Assembly (NCBI GenBank): GCA_029256565.1
Contig: JAQSXQ010000003.1
Coordinates: 1-25,024 of the forward strand
From: Mycobacterium sp.
GTDB taxonomy: Bacteria; Actinomycetota; Actinomycetes; Mycobacteriales; Mycobacteriaceae
Length of the DNA stretch: 25,024 bases
Reading direction: 5' to 3'
In this document: piece after piece, positions 5,885 through 12,988 of the stretch
How positions within the stretch are numbered: position 1 is the first letter of the stretch
How the letters are laid out: each line of letters opens with the position of its first letter
Translations under genes and position numbers: made by a program
The notes under the pieces: generated by a model
Databases searched by the model: none
What the model was told of the DNA's origin: nothing
The model's input: only the letters and a program-made list of their open reading frames with translations

Positions 5885-6346
5885 TTATGACGACGGTGCG
5901 GGTGCCCGGCGCAGGCGTGCGACGAGCGGATACAGCTGGCAGCCGAGGCAGATGCCGAAGGCGGCGTTGAGGAACGCGGCGACGAGTGCGAACGCCGTCG
6001 CGGCGAGGCCCATGGGACCCCACCCGATGGCGAATGCGACGGCGCCGACCACGGCGAAGAACAAGCCCACCGACTGGGCGAACTTGAGCGGTGGCACCGG
6101 CTCGGTCTCGGTGACGGGCCGCAGGCGGGGTGCGATGAAGCTGGCGAACACCCGACCGTAGGGATTGCGGCGAGGACCGCCGATCGCCCCGATGGCGAAC
6201 ACGACTGCCTGTGCGGCGAGGACGACCGCCGCGGCGGCGTAGCTCGCCACGGAGGCGAACAGTGCCGCGACGAGCACGACCGTCGTCACCCAGGCGGTGA
6301 AGCGGGGACCACGAACGTCGACCTGACCTATGTTCTGGTTCGGCAC
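5885..6346 (-). CDS. DUF4395 membrane protein with CxxC motif
   Basis: A 153-residue integral membrane protein of the DUF4395 family. Four hydrophobic spans are visible, at roughly residues 18-36, 38-56, 92-110 and 112-131. The last is followed by GICLGCQLYP with a CxxC pair at 133 and 136. DUF4395 proteins often sit beside thioredoxins and rhodaneses, so a membrane thiol-disulfide or sulfur-transport role is plausible but unproven. The start is GTG (6346-6344), with AAGGAG 7 nt upstream; codons before it have no start signal. It is the first full gene after the polycysteine leader and is followed by cysA. Confidence 0.85.
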   Translation of the reverse strand: MPNQNIGQVDVRGPRFTAWVTTVVLVAALFASVASYAAAAVVLAAQAVVFAIGAIGGPRRNPYGRVFASFIAPRLRPVTETEPVPPLKFAQSVGLFFAVVGAVAFAIGWGPMGLAATAFALVAAFLNAAFGICLGCQLYPLVARLRRAPAPSS

Positions 6347-6366
6347 GTTGATGCTCCTTGAAATGC

Positions 6367-6395
6367 TGTGGTCACAGGGCTGGGGGCACACCACA
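6367..6395 (-). promoter_or_regulatory. Leader hairpin between the polycysteine ORF and the DUF4395 gene
   Basis: TGTGGT and ACCACA (6367-6372 and 6390-6395) can pair around a 17-nt loop. The structure starts 8 nt upstream of the Shine-Dalgarno AAGGAG (6354-6359). It lies in the 88-nt space where cysteine-dependent attenuation should act. The competing structure could not be resolved by eye. Confidence 0.35.
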
Positions 6396-6434
6396 TGGGT
6401 CTGCTCCGAGTGCGGCTCTAAACGGCGCGGCTAC

Positions 6435-6527
6435 TCAGCAGCTACGACAACAACAGCAACAACCCGCAACGCGGCACAGGTCCACTGCGCGGCGCTTGGT
6501 GAGCAACTGCTCCAGGCGGGCTGACAC
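6435..6527 (-). CDS. Leaderless polycysteine leader peptide (cysteine attenuator)
   Basis: A reverse-strand GTG starts a 30-codon ORF ending in DLCRVAGCCCCCRSC-stop. It contains five consecutive cysteine codons (TGT TGC TGT TGT TGT) and two more, four of the five in the run being TGT, an uncommon codon in GC-rich DNA. TAGTAT (6540-6535) ends 7 nt before the GTG, so the mRNA is leaderless. Leaderless polycysteine short ORFs ahead of sulfur genes are described in mycobacteria as cysteine-responsive attenuators: ribosome stalling at low Cys-tRNA raises expression of the downstream operon. Here the operon is DUF4395-cysA-sseC. A shorter in-frame GTG (6485) would also include the cysteine run. Confidence 0.85.
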   Translation of the reverse strand: MSARLEQLLTKRRAVDLCRVAGCCCCCRSC

Positions 6528-6534
6528 GTCCGAC

Positions 6535-6540
6535 ATACTA
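6535..6540 (-). promoter_or_regulatory. Leaderless -10 element of the polycysteine ORF
   Basis: The reverse strand reads TAGTAT, 7 nt, GTG. The element sits directly after the thiX stop codon, so the sulfur operon has its own promoter independent of thiX. Confidence 0.6.
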
Positions 6541-6567
6541 CCCAATCGCCTACCGATGACGAAGTCG

Positions 6568-6990
6568 TCAGGCCAACAGTGGTTCGAGCGCAGACCGCAG
6601 GTCAGCGGCCTTGGGCACGCCGGTCATGCGGAAACGCGGGCGACCGTCGGCGCCGAACACGATCGTGGTCGGCAACGACATCACCGAAAGGCGCCGCGCC
6701 GCCTCCGGATTGGCATCCATGTCGATCTCGACGTGCGCGACGGCAGGCAGCTCGGCGCACACCTGCTCCACCACTCGCCGCACGGCGACGCAGGGTCCGC
6801 ACCAGGTGGCCGTGAAGTGCAGCACCGTCGGTCCGGTGGTCGACAGCCCCAGGCCCGAGGTGTCGACGTCGGCGGCCTTCTCGGCGTCGCGCAACATGCC
6901 CGCGCGCAGCGTCACCAGCCGCCCGACGACCAGCGCGACGCCGACCGCGGCGATCAGCACCGCGATCACGACGATCATCGAAGAACTCAT
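6568..6990 (-). CDS. thiX: Membrane-anchored thioredoxin ThiX
   Basis: A 140-residue thioredoxin-like protein matching Rv0816c. An N-terminal membrane anchor (MIVVIAVLIAAVGVALVVG, residues 5-23) precedes a thioredoxin fold. The redox centre WCGPC is at 63-67 (C64, C67), the cis-proline motif is SLPTT, and the last strand and helix end in LEPLLA. It probably reduces or oxidises disulfides at the membrane; partners are unknown. Its ATG overlaps the TGA of an 11-codon mini-ORF as ATGA. That mini-ORF itself starts on the lmeA stop, so lmeA and thiX should be co-translated. The downstream DUF4395-cysA operon has a separate promoter. Confidence 0.92.
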   Translation of the reverse strand: MSSSMIVVIAVLIAAVGVALVVGRLVTLRAGMLRDAEKAADVDTSGLGLSTTGPTVLHFTATWCGPCVAVRRVVEQVCAELPAVAHVEIDMDANPEAARRLSVMSLPTTIVFGADGRPRFRMTGVPKAADLRSALEPLLA

Positions 6991-7022
6991 CGCAACATTC
7001 TGCTCTTCGCGCTAGCGCTCAT
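6987..7022 (-). other. 11-codon mini-ORF bridging lmeA and thiX
   Basis: The reverse strand encodes MSASAKSRMLR-stop. Its ATG overlaps the lmeA TGA (ATGA, 7022-7019) and its TGA overlaps the thiX ATG (ATGA, 6990-6987). It therefore fills the entire gap between two genes. The peptide closely matches the pstC-pstA mini-ORF in length and sequence (MSA-x-AK-x-R-x-x-R). Translational coupling is the likely role; a function of the peptide itself is not excluded. Confidence 0.6.
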
Positions 7023-7834
7023 CGCGCATCAAACCCGTCCAGAGTCACGGTTACTCCCTCGGCGATGCCCTCAACGATGATGTCCGAACCCCTGGCCCCG
7101 CCGCTGGTCGGCGCGATGCCGAAGGGCAGCTTCAACCCGGGTATCGATGCACTGAACGCGGCGAGCACGGCCGCCAGCTCGTCGTCGGGCACCTCTTCGT
7201 CCGCGGTGCCGGGACCGGTCAGCACTCCGGTAGGTGTCAGCAGCACCGTGGTCTGGTTCTCGCCGACCATCGTGAGGTCGACCGAGATGCTCACCTTCTC
7301 TTCGAAACCACTGGCAGTCGGCGTACCGGTGAACACCAGCCCGCGGCTGTCGGAGATCCCCGACTCCGTCGTCCCGCCGGTGGAGTCGTTGGTCTCGCGC
7401 GTCGGCGCCTCGACGAGCAGGTCCTTGATGCCCATGTACCGGCCGAGGTGGGTCGAGTCCACGATGATCCGGCTCTCGATCTTGCCGATCGGCAGCGTCG
7501 CCTCCGGTCCGATGAGCCAGGAGGACTTCGCGAGGTCGACGTCGTGCAGCGTCGTCTCGAGCGATGCCTTGCCCACGACCGGATGATCCACGCCGCCTGC
7601 GCGAACCTCGACCTCCCCGTACTCGTGGTCGAGAGCCTGGGTGACGAACGGAAAGCCCAGGACGCCGACCCAGGGGTCGAAGCCGAGGTCGTTGGCCGTG
7701 CGGAGGCTGCGGGCCCACCGGTATTCGGCGTAGATGGCGGTGCCGAAGTCCACGCCAACGGCCGCCACCACGAGCGACGTCAGAGCCGCGACGAGCCCGA
7801 TCAGCAGCCTGCGCACTCCGACATTCTGGCCCAT
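7019..7834 (-). CDS. lmeA: LmeA-like lipoglycan mannan-elongation factor (DUF2993)
   Basis: A 271-residue DUF2993 protein matching Rv0817c/LmeA. LmeA is a cell-envelope phospholipid-binding protein needed for normal mannan elongation of lipomannan and lipoarabinomannan. An N-terminal hydrophobic segment (about residues 9-28) serves as signal or anchor. The rest is the beta-rich lipid-binding domain, including GFPFVTQAL, HPVVGKASL and a C-terminal ISVDLTMVGENQTTVLLTP segment. The ATG at 7834 gives a length close to the 270 residues I recall for Rv0817c. A GTG at 7816 with CAGAAT six bases upstream is a possible leaderless alternative. Its stop overlaps the 11-codon mini-ORF leading into thiX. 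Confidence 0.87.
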   Translation of the reverse strand: MGQNVGVRRLLIGLVAALTSLVVAAVGVDFGTAIYAEYRWARSLRTANDLGFDPWVGVLGFPFVTQALDHEYGEVEVRAGGVDHPVVGKASLETTLHDVDLAKSSWLIGPEATLPIGKIESRIIVDSTHLGRYMGIKDLLVEAPTRETNDSTGGTTESGISDSRGLVFTGTPTASGFEEKVSISVDLTMVGENQTTVLLTPTGVLTGPGTADEEVPDDELAAVLAAFSASIPGLKLPFGIAPTSGGARGSDIIVEGIAEGVTVTLDGFDAR

Positions 7835-8013
7835 CGGGTACAGCTCACATCTCTCAGCGCGGCTAATTCGCAGGTGGCACGCTATCGTTGGACGATCGCT
7901 GGCCGGTAACGGCCACGTGTCAGCCATGAATCTGGGCTGTGACCGGGCTTCGTCGGTGTCGTTGGCGCCGTCGACGGGCTCGCGACGGTGCCGGAGGCAT
8001 GATGGAGGACCCG

Positions 8014-8790
8014 TTGGACTTATTACTACTGACCGTCGACCCGCAACCCGAGTCGGTCCTGCCGTCACTGGCGTTGTTGGCGCACACCGTGCGTTCGGCG
8101 CCCACCGAGGTCTCCTCGCTACTGGAGGCCGGGAACGCCGACGTGGCGATCGTCGACGCGCGCACCGACCTGGCCGCTGCCCGCGGGTTGTGCAGGCTGC
8201 TGGGCACCACGGGTACCTCGGTGCCCGTCGTCGCCGTGGTCAACGAGGGCGGACTGGTCGCCGTCAACACCGAATGGGGCCTCGACGAGATCCTGCTGCC
8301 CAGCACCGGCCCCGCGGAGATCGACGCCCGGCTGCGCCTGCTGGTCGGTAGGCGGGGCGGCGGAGCCGACCAGGAGAGCGTCGGCAAGGTCAGCCTCGGA
8401 GAACTCGTCATCGACGAGGGCACCTACACGGCCCGGCTGCGTGGCCGTCCCCTCGACCTGACCTACAAGGAATTCGAACTGCTCAAGTACCTCGCTCAGC
8501 ATGCAGGCCGGGTCTTCACCCGCGCGCAGCTGTTGCAGGAGGTGTGGGGTTACGACTTCTTCGGCGGCACCCGCACGGTCGACGTCCACGTGCGACGGCT
8601 GCGGGCCAAGCTCGGCCCCGAGTACGAGGCGCTGATCGGCACCGTGCGCAACGTCGGATACAAGGCCGTGCGACCGGCGCGCGGCCGATCGCCCGCCGCA
8701 GGCACCGACGTCACCGACGACCTCGACGAGGACTACGACACCCCGGACGCCGTCCCCGACGCGTTCGGCGACCCGCTCCGCGCGCAGTGA
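8014..8790 (+). CDS. glnR: GlnR-type orphan response regulator
   Basis: About 258 residues, matching GlnR (Rv0818), the OmpR/PhoB-family activator of nitrogen-assimilation genes in actinomycetes. The receiver-like domain (MDLLLLTVDP onward) keeps the central Asp (D48 in VAIVDAR) but lacks the usual acidic pair at its N-terminus, as is known for this atypical regulator. The C-terminal winged helix (about 125-220) includes LTYKEFELLKYLAQHAGRVF and the recognition region GGTRTVDVHVRRLR. An acidic tail follows. TTG (8014) is chosen because GGAGG lies 5 nt before it and the protein then aligns with known GlnR. ATGs at 7999 and 8002 are alternatives. The stop overlaps the mshD start (GTGA). Confidence 0.92.
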   Translation: MDLLLLTVDPQPESVLPSLALLAHTVRSAPTEVSSLLEAGNADVAIVDARTDLAAARGLCRLLGTTGTSVPVVAVVNEGGLVAVNTEWGLDEILLPSTGPAEIDARLRLLVGRRGGGADQESVGKVSLGELVIDEGTYTARLRGRPLDLTYKEFELLKYLAQHAGRVFTRAQLLQEVWGYDFFGGTRTVDVHVRRLRAKLGPEYEALIGTVRNVGYKAVRPARGRSPAAGTDVTDDLDEDYDTPDAVPDAFGDPLRAQ

Positions 8791-9680
8791 TCGCCTGGCG
8801 TCACACGCTGTCGGACGCCGAACAGCGCACCATCCGCACCATGATCGACGCCGCGACCGCGGCCGACGGCGTTGCGCCGGTCGGTGACGGCGTACTGCGC
8901 GAACTCCCGCACGACCGCACCAGGCACCTGCTGGCGCTCGACGACTCCGACCTGGAGTCGGACGACGTCGTCGGCTACCTGAACCTGACGCCGGGCTCCG
9001 CGGACGCACCCGCGATGGCCGAAGCGGTCGTGCACCCGGCCGCCCGGCGCCGCGGCTTCGGCTCGGAACTGATCCGCGCCGGGCTCGCCGAAGGCGGCGA
9101 CGGCGCACGCATCTGGGCCCACGGGAACCTGGAACCCGCCAGAGCTGTGGCGACGGCGTTGGGACTGACGAACGTCCGCGAACTCTGGCAGATGCGCCGC
9201 CCGCTCGCCGACCTACCGGAGGTGACGGTCGCCCCCGGGATCCAGTTGCGCACCTACGCCGGGCCGAGCGACGACGCCGAACTGCTCCGGGTCAACAACG
9301 CTGCGTTCTCGTGGCACCCCGAGCAGGGCGGCTGGACCGAGGCCGACATCGAGGAGCGCCGCGGCGAGGAGTGGTTCGACGCCGAGGGTCTGTTCCTCGC
9401 GTTCGACGAGCACACCCGCGCGCTGCTGGGGTTCCACTGGACGAAGGTCCACGGATCTGATCTCGGCGAGGTGTACGTCGTCGGCGTCGATCCCGCCGCG
9501 CAGGGCCGTGGTCTCGGAGCGACGTTGACGCTCGTCGGCCTACACCATCTGCGTGACCGACTGGGGCCCTCGGCGACCGTCATGCTCTACGTCGAGGCAA
9601 ATAACTCGCAGGCCGTGAAGACGTATGAACGGCTCGCTTTCTCGGTGTCGAGCGCGGACGTGGCGTACACCACCAGTTAG
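8787..9680 (+). CDS. mshD: Mycothiol synthase MshD
   Basis: This 297-residue protein contains two tandem GNAT domains, as in MshD (Rv0819). It catalyses the last step of mycothiol synthesis, transferring an acetyl group from acetyl-CoA to the cysteinyl amine of Cys-GlcN-Ins. The CoA-binding motifs are visible in both halves: HPAARRRGFGSEL (83-95) and DPAAQGRGLGATL (235-247). The second, with the full Q-x-x-G-x-G pattern, matches the active domain. The GTG start overlaps the glnR stop as GTGA, so nitrogen regulator and thiol synthase share a transcript. pstS follows after a PHO-box intergenic region. Confidence 0.95.
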   Translation: MIAWRHTLSDAEQRTIRTMIDAATAADGVAPVGDGVLRELPHDRTRHLLALDDSDLESDDVVGYLNLTPGSADAPAMAEAVVHPAARRRGFGSELIRAGLAEGGDGARIWAHGNLEPARAVATALGLTNVRELWQMRRPLADLPEVTVAPGIQLRTYAGPSDDAELLRVNNAAFSWHPEQGGWTEADIEERRGEEWFDAEGLFLAFDEHTRALLGFHWTKVHGSDLGEVYVVGVDPAAQGRGLGATLTLVGLHHLRDRLGPSATVMLYVEANNSQAVKTYERLAFSVSSADVAYTTS

Positions 9681-9707
9681 CCGCCTAGCTGTGAAATCGC
9701 TGAGGCT

Positions 9708-9729
9708 GTTCACCGCTCGTTCACCTGCC
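9708..9729 (+). promoter_or_regulatory. PHO box (probable RegX3 site) upstream of pstS
   Basis: Two identical heptamers GTTCACC start at 9708 and 9719, exactly 11 bp apart, the direct-repeat structure of actinobacterial PHO boxes bound by PhoP/RegX3-type regulators. They lie 76 bp before the pstS start and upstream of a TACGTT -10 candidate (9757-9762). Phosphate-starvation induction of the pst operon by SenX3-RegX3 is the expected meaning. Confidence 0.75.
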
Positions 9730-9756
9730 ATCCCCAAACCGTCCATGACGGACGCA

Positions 9757-9762
9757 TACGTT
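9757..9762 (+). promoter_or_regulatory. -10 element of the pst operon
   Basis: TACGTT fits TANNNT and lies 27 bp downstream of the PHO box and 38 bp before the pstS start codon. The -35 region has no consensus, typical of an activator-dependent promoter. Confidence 0.4.
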
Positions 9763-9800
9763 GCCGGAGAGTCTGAAGCCGTCAATCGAAAGTGGGATCA

Positions 9801-10925
9801 GTGAAGCTCAATCGCATCGGCAAGGGTGTCGGCACGGCGCTTTCCATGACCGCCGCCTCCGCCCTCCTGCTGACCGCCTGCGGCAGCGACAACAACGCGG
9901 GCACGTCGTCGTCGAGCGCCTCGGGCAGCTCCTCGTCGTCGGCCGACTGTGGCGGCAAGGCCTCCCTGACCGCCGAGGGTTCGACCGCGCAGCAGAACGC
10001 CGTCGCCGAGTTCAACAAGGTCTGGCAGCAGGTCTGCTCCGGCAAGAACCTCTCGTACAACCCGACCGGTTCGGGCGCGGGCCGCGAGCAGTTCATCGCC
10101 AAGCAGGTCGACTTCGCCGGTTCGGATTCCGCGCTGAAGGACGAGCAGATCGCAGCCGCCGCCGAGCGCTGCGGTGGCAACCCGGCGTGGAACCTGCCGC
10201 TGGTCTTCGGCCCGGTCGCCATGGCCTACAACATCGAGGGCGTCGACAAGCTGGTCGTCAACGGCGACGTGCTGTCGAAGATCTTCCAGGGCCAGATCAC
10301 CAAGTGGAACGACCCGGCCATCGCCGCGCTGAACTCCGACGCCACCCTGCCGGACACCAACATCACGCCGGTCTACCGCTCGGATTCGTCGGGCACCACC
10401 GACAACTTCCAGAAGTACCTGGGCGCAGCAGCGCCGCAGGCCTGGACCAAGGGCGCGGGCAGCGAGTTCCAGGGCGGCGCGGGCGAAGGCGCGCAGAAGT
10501 CGTCGGGCGTCGTGCAGGCCGTGCAGGCCACCCCGGGTGCCATCGGCTACGTCGAGAAGGGCTTCGCCCAGCAGGCCAACCTGCCGATGGCCCAGATCGA
10601 CAACGGCGCAGGCGCCGTCGAGTTGACCGACGAGACCACCAAGAAGGCGATCGACTCGGCCAAGTTCGCCGCGGAGGGCAACGACCTCACGCTCGACCTG
10701 AACTCGATCTACGGCACCAAGGACGCCGGCGCCTACCCGCTGGTGCTCGCCACCTACGAGATCGTCTGCAGCAAGGGCTACGACGCCGACACCGCCGCGG
10801 CGGTCAAGTCGTTCCTGACCGTGGCTGCCAACGAGGGTCAGGCGAACCTGGGACCTGCCGGCTACGTGGCGCTGCCGGACGCCTTCAAGGAGCGCCTCCT
10901 CACGTCCATCAACGCAATCGCTTAG
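9801..10925 (+). CDS. pstS: Phosphate-binding lipoprotein PstS
   Basis: A 374-residue periplasmic-type phosphate receptor of the high-affinity Pst ABC importer. A lipoprotein signal ends in ALLLTAC with the lipidated Cys at 27. A serine-rich linker then leads to the binding domain with motifs LTAEGSTAQQNAVAEF, NPTGSGAGREQF, DFAGSDSALKDEQ and YRSDSSGTTDNFQ, whose Ser/Thr/Asp residues bind phosphate in this family. GTG at 9801 gives a normal signal peptide; GTG at 9792 would add only three residues. It is the first gene of pstSCAB and is preceded by a PHO box. Confidence 0.96.
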   Translation: MKLNRIGKGVGTALSMTAASALLLTACGSDNNAGTSSSSASGSSSSSADCGGKASLTAEGSTAQQNAVAEFNKVWQQVCSGKNLSYNPTGSGAGREQFIAKQVDFAGSDSALKDEQIAAAAERCGGNPAWNLPLVFGPVAMAYNIEGVDKLVVNGDVLSKIFQGQITKWNDPAIAALNSDATLPDTNITPVYRSDSSGTTDNFQKYLGAAAPQAWTKGAGSEFQGGAGEGAQKSSGVVQAVQATPGAIGYVEKGFAQQANLPMAQIDNGAGAVELTDETTKKAIDSAKFAAEGNDLTLDLNSIYGTKDAGAYPLVLATYEIVCSKGYDADTAAAVKSFLTVAANEGQANLGPAGYVALPDAFKERLLTSINAIA

Positions 10926-10976
10926 TCGCTACCTAGCGCACCAGCACCACAACGGTGAGGATGGGGTCCGGAATAC

Positions 10977-12032
10977 ATGACCGATAGGGTCACCGACGGG
11001 ATGACAGTGACGACACCAGATCCAACGGGTGCCGGGTCGGGTGAGGCCATTGCCGCGCCCTTCCCCGAACCGGACCCCATCTCCACCAACCCCAACAAGG
11101 GCGGCAAGGTCCGCTTGGGAGACCGCGTGTTCCGCGGTCTCGCCGAGGGCTCCGGCATCCTGATCGTCGTCCTCATCGGCGCGATCGGTGTCTTCCTGCT
11201 CATGCGGGCCGTGCCGGCGCTCACCCGCAACGAGGTGAACTTCTTCACCTACGGCGGGAACTGGATCACCACCGACACGTCGGCGATGACGTTCGGCATC
11301 CTGGACCTGCTCCAGGTGACGGTGTTCGTGTCGGTCTTCGCGCTGGTGCTCGCGATGCCGATCGCGCTCGGCATCGCCATCTTCCTCACCCAGTACTCGC
11401 CGAAGCGTCTCGCGGGTCCGCTGGCCTACATGGTGGACCTGCTGGCCGCGGTGCCCTCGATCGTCTACGGCGTGTGGGGCCTCTACGTGCTGGCGCCGGT
11501 GCTCAAGCCGGTGGCGGTGTTCCTCAACGAGAACCTGGGCTGGCTGTTCCTGTTCAAGACCGGCACCGCGTCGGTGGCCGGTGGCGGCACGATCTTCACC
11601 GCGGGCATCGTGCTGGCGGTGATGATCCTCCCGATCATCACGGCGGTGACGCGTGAGGTGTTCGTGCAGACGCCGCGCGGCATCATCGAGGCCGCACTCG
11701 CACTCGGCGCCACGCGCTGGGAGGTGGTGCGCACCACGGTGCTGCCGTTCGGTCTCTCCGGCTACATCAGCGGCTCGATGCTCGGCCTGGGCCGCGCGCT
11801 CGGCGAGACCATCGCACTGCTGATCATCCTGCGCGGCACCCAGACCGCGTTCGGCTGGTCGCTGTTCGACGGCGGTTACACCTTCGCCAGCAAGATCGCT
11901 GCCACGGCAAGCGAGTTCAACGACCAGTACAAGGCAGGCGCGTACATCGCCGCCGGCCTGGTGCTGTTCATCCTCACGTTCGTGGTGAACTCGGCGGCGC
12001 GTGCCGCAGTCGCCGGGCGCGGGGCCAAGTGA
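10977..12032 (+). CDS. pstC: Phosphate ABC transporter permease PstC
   Basis: A 351-residue permease. A hydrophilic, Pro-rich cytoplasmic N-terminus of about 55 residues precedes the first membrane span (ILIVVLIGAIGVFLLMRAVP). Further spans follow, including MTFGILDLLQVTVFVSVFAL. The ABC-permease coupling loop EAALALGATRWEVV is at about 238-251 and contacts PstB. It forms the channel with PstA. ATG at 10977 is used; ATG at 11001 (MTVTTPD) is possible, as neither has a strong Shine-Dalgarno. The stop TGA overlaps the ATG of the 11-codon mini-ORF that leads to pstA. Confidence 0.95.
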   Translation: MTDRVTDGMTVTTPDPTGAGSGEAIAAPFPEPDPISTNPNKGGKVRLGDRVFRGLAEGSGILIVVLIGAIGVFLLMRAVPALTRNEVNFFTYGGNWITTDTSAMTFGILDLLQVTVFVSVFALVLAMPIALGIAIFLTQYSPKRLAGPLAYMVDLLAAVPSIVYGVWGLYVLAPVLKPVAVFLNENLGWLFLFKTGTASVAGGGTIFTAGIVLAVMILPIITAVTREVFVQTPRGIIEAALALGATRWEVVRTTVLPFGLSGYISGSMLGLGRALGETIALLIILRGTQTAFGWSLFDGGYTFASKIAATASEFNDQYKAGAYIAAGLVLFILTFVVNSAARAAVAGRGAK

Positions 12033-12067
12033 TGAGCGCTCGCGCGAAGAACAGGAGTGCACGATGA
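12032..12067 (+). other. 11-codon mini-ORF bridging pstC and pstA
   Basis: The ORF encodes MSARAKNRSAR-stop. Its ATG shares one base with the pstC stop (TGATG, 12030-12034) and its TGA overlaps the pstA ATG (ATGA, 12064-12067). The pstA Shine-Dalgarno AGGAG (12053-12057) lies inside it. Length, position and sequence mirror the lmeA-thiX mini-ORF. It would carry ribosomes from pstC into pstA. Confidence 0.6.
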
Positions 12068-12978
12068 CCTCCACGCTGGACCGTCCGGTCAAGCAGCCGA
12101 CCTTCCAAGGCGTCAGTGCGCGCCGGAAGCTGACCAACAATGCTGCGACCGTGCTGGTCTCGGTGTCGGTGCTGATCGCACTCGTGCCCCTGCTGTGGGT
12201 GCTGTACTCGGTCATCACCAAGGGCATCTCGGCCTTGTCGCAGCCGCAGTGGTTCACGAACTCCCAGGGCGGCATGACCGCGTTCTCGCCCGGTGGCGGC
12301 GTGTACCACGCGCTGGTGGGAACGCTCCTGCAAGGCGTCGTCTGCTCGATCATCTCGATCCCGATCGGCATCATGGTCGCGGTCTACCTGGTCGAGTACG
12401 GCGGCGGCACCCGGCTGGGCAAGATCACGACCTTCATGGTCGACATCCTCACCGGTGTCCCCTCGATCGTTGCGGCCCTGTTCATCTACGCGCTGTGGGT
12501 GGCCACGCTGGGCTTCGAACGCTCCGGGTTCGCGGTGTCGCTGGCCCTGGTGCTGTTGATGATTCCGGTGATCGTGCGTGCCACCGAGGAGATGCTGCGC
12601 ATCGTCCCGATGGACTTGCGCGAGGCGAGTTACGCACTCGGCGTGCCGAAGTGGAAGACGATCGTTCGCATCGTCATCCCGACCGCGCTGTCGGGCATCG
12701 TCACCGGCATCATGCTGGCGCTGGCCCGAGTGATGGGCGAGACGGCGCCGCTGCTCATCCTGGTGGGCTACGCCCAGGCGATGAACTTCGACATGTTCGG
12801 CGGGTTCATGGGCTCGCTGCCCGGCATGATGTACGACCAGATCTCGGCAGGCGCGGGTGCCAATCCGGTGCCGACCGACAGGCTGTGGGGCGCCGCCCTG
12901 ACGCTGATCCTGCTGATCGCCATCCTCAACATCGCGGCCCGGTTGGTCGCCAAGATCTTTGCCCCCAAGAAGGTTTAG
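12064..12978 (+). CDS. pstA: Phosphate ABC transporter permease PstA
   Basis: This 304-residue permease is the second membrane subunit of the phosphate importer. Spans include AATVLVSVSVLIALVPLLWV near the N-terminus and a final LTLILLIAILNIAARLVAKI. The coupling loop is EASYALGVPKWKTIVRIVIP, followed by TALSGIVTGIMLALARVMGE. The start MTSTLDRP is set by AGGAG 6 nt upstream and by the ATGA overlap with the mini-ORF. pstB follows after a 10-bp gap. Confidence 0.95.
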   Translation: MTSTLDRPVKQPTFQGVSARRKLTNNAATVLVSVSVLIALVPLLWVLYSVITKGISALSQPQWFTNSQGGMTAFSPGGGVYHALVGTLLQGVVCSIISIPIGIMVAVYLVEYGGGTRLGKITTFMVDILTGVPSIVAALFIYALWVATLGFERSGFAVSLALVLLMIPVIVRATEEMLRIVPMDLREASYALGVPKWKTIVRIVIPTALSGIVTGIMLALARVMGETAPLLILVGYAQAMNFDMFGGFMGSLPGMMYDQISAGAGANPVPTDRLWGAALTLILLIAILNIAARLVAKIFAPKKV

Positions 12979-12988
12979 GAGTTCTGCC

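Noticed and set aside
4731..6161. 476-codon plus-strand ORF over sseC, cysA and DUF4395
   Set aside because: It spans three well-recognised reverse-strand genes and shows no domain or ribosome binding site.
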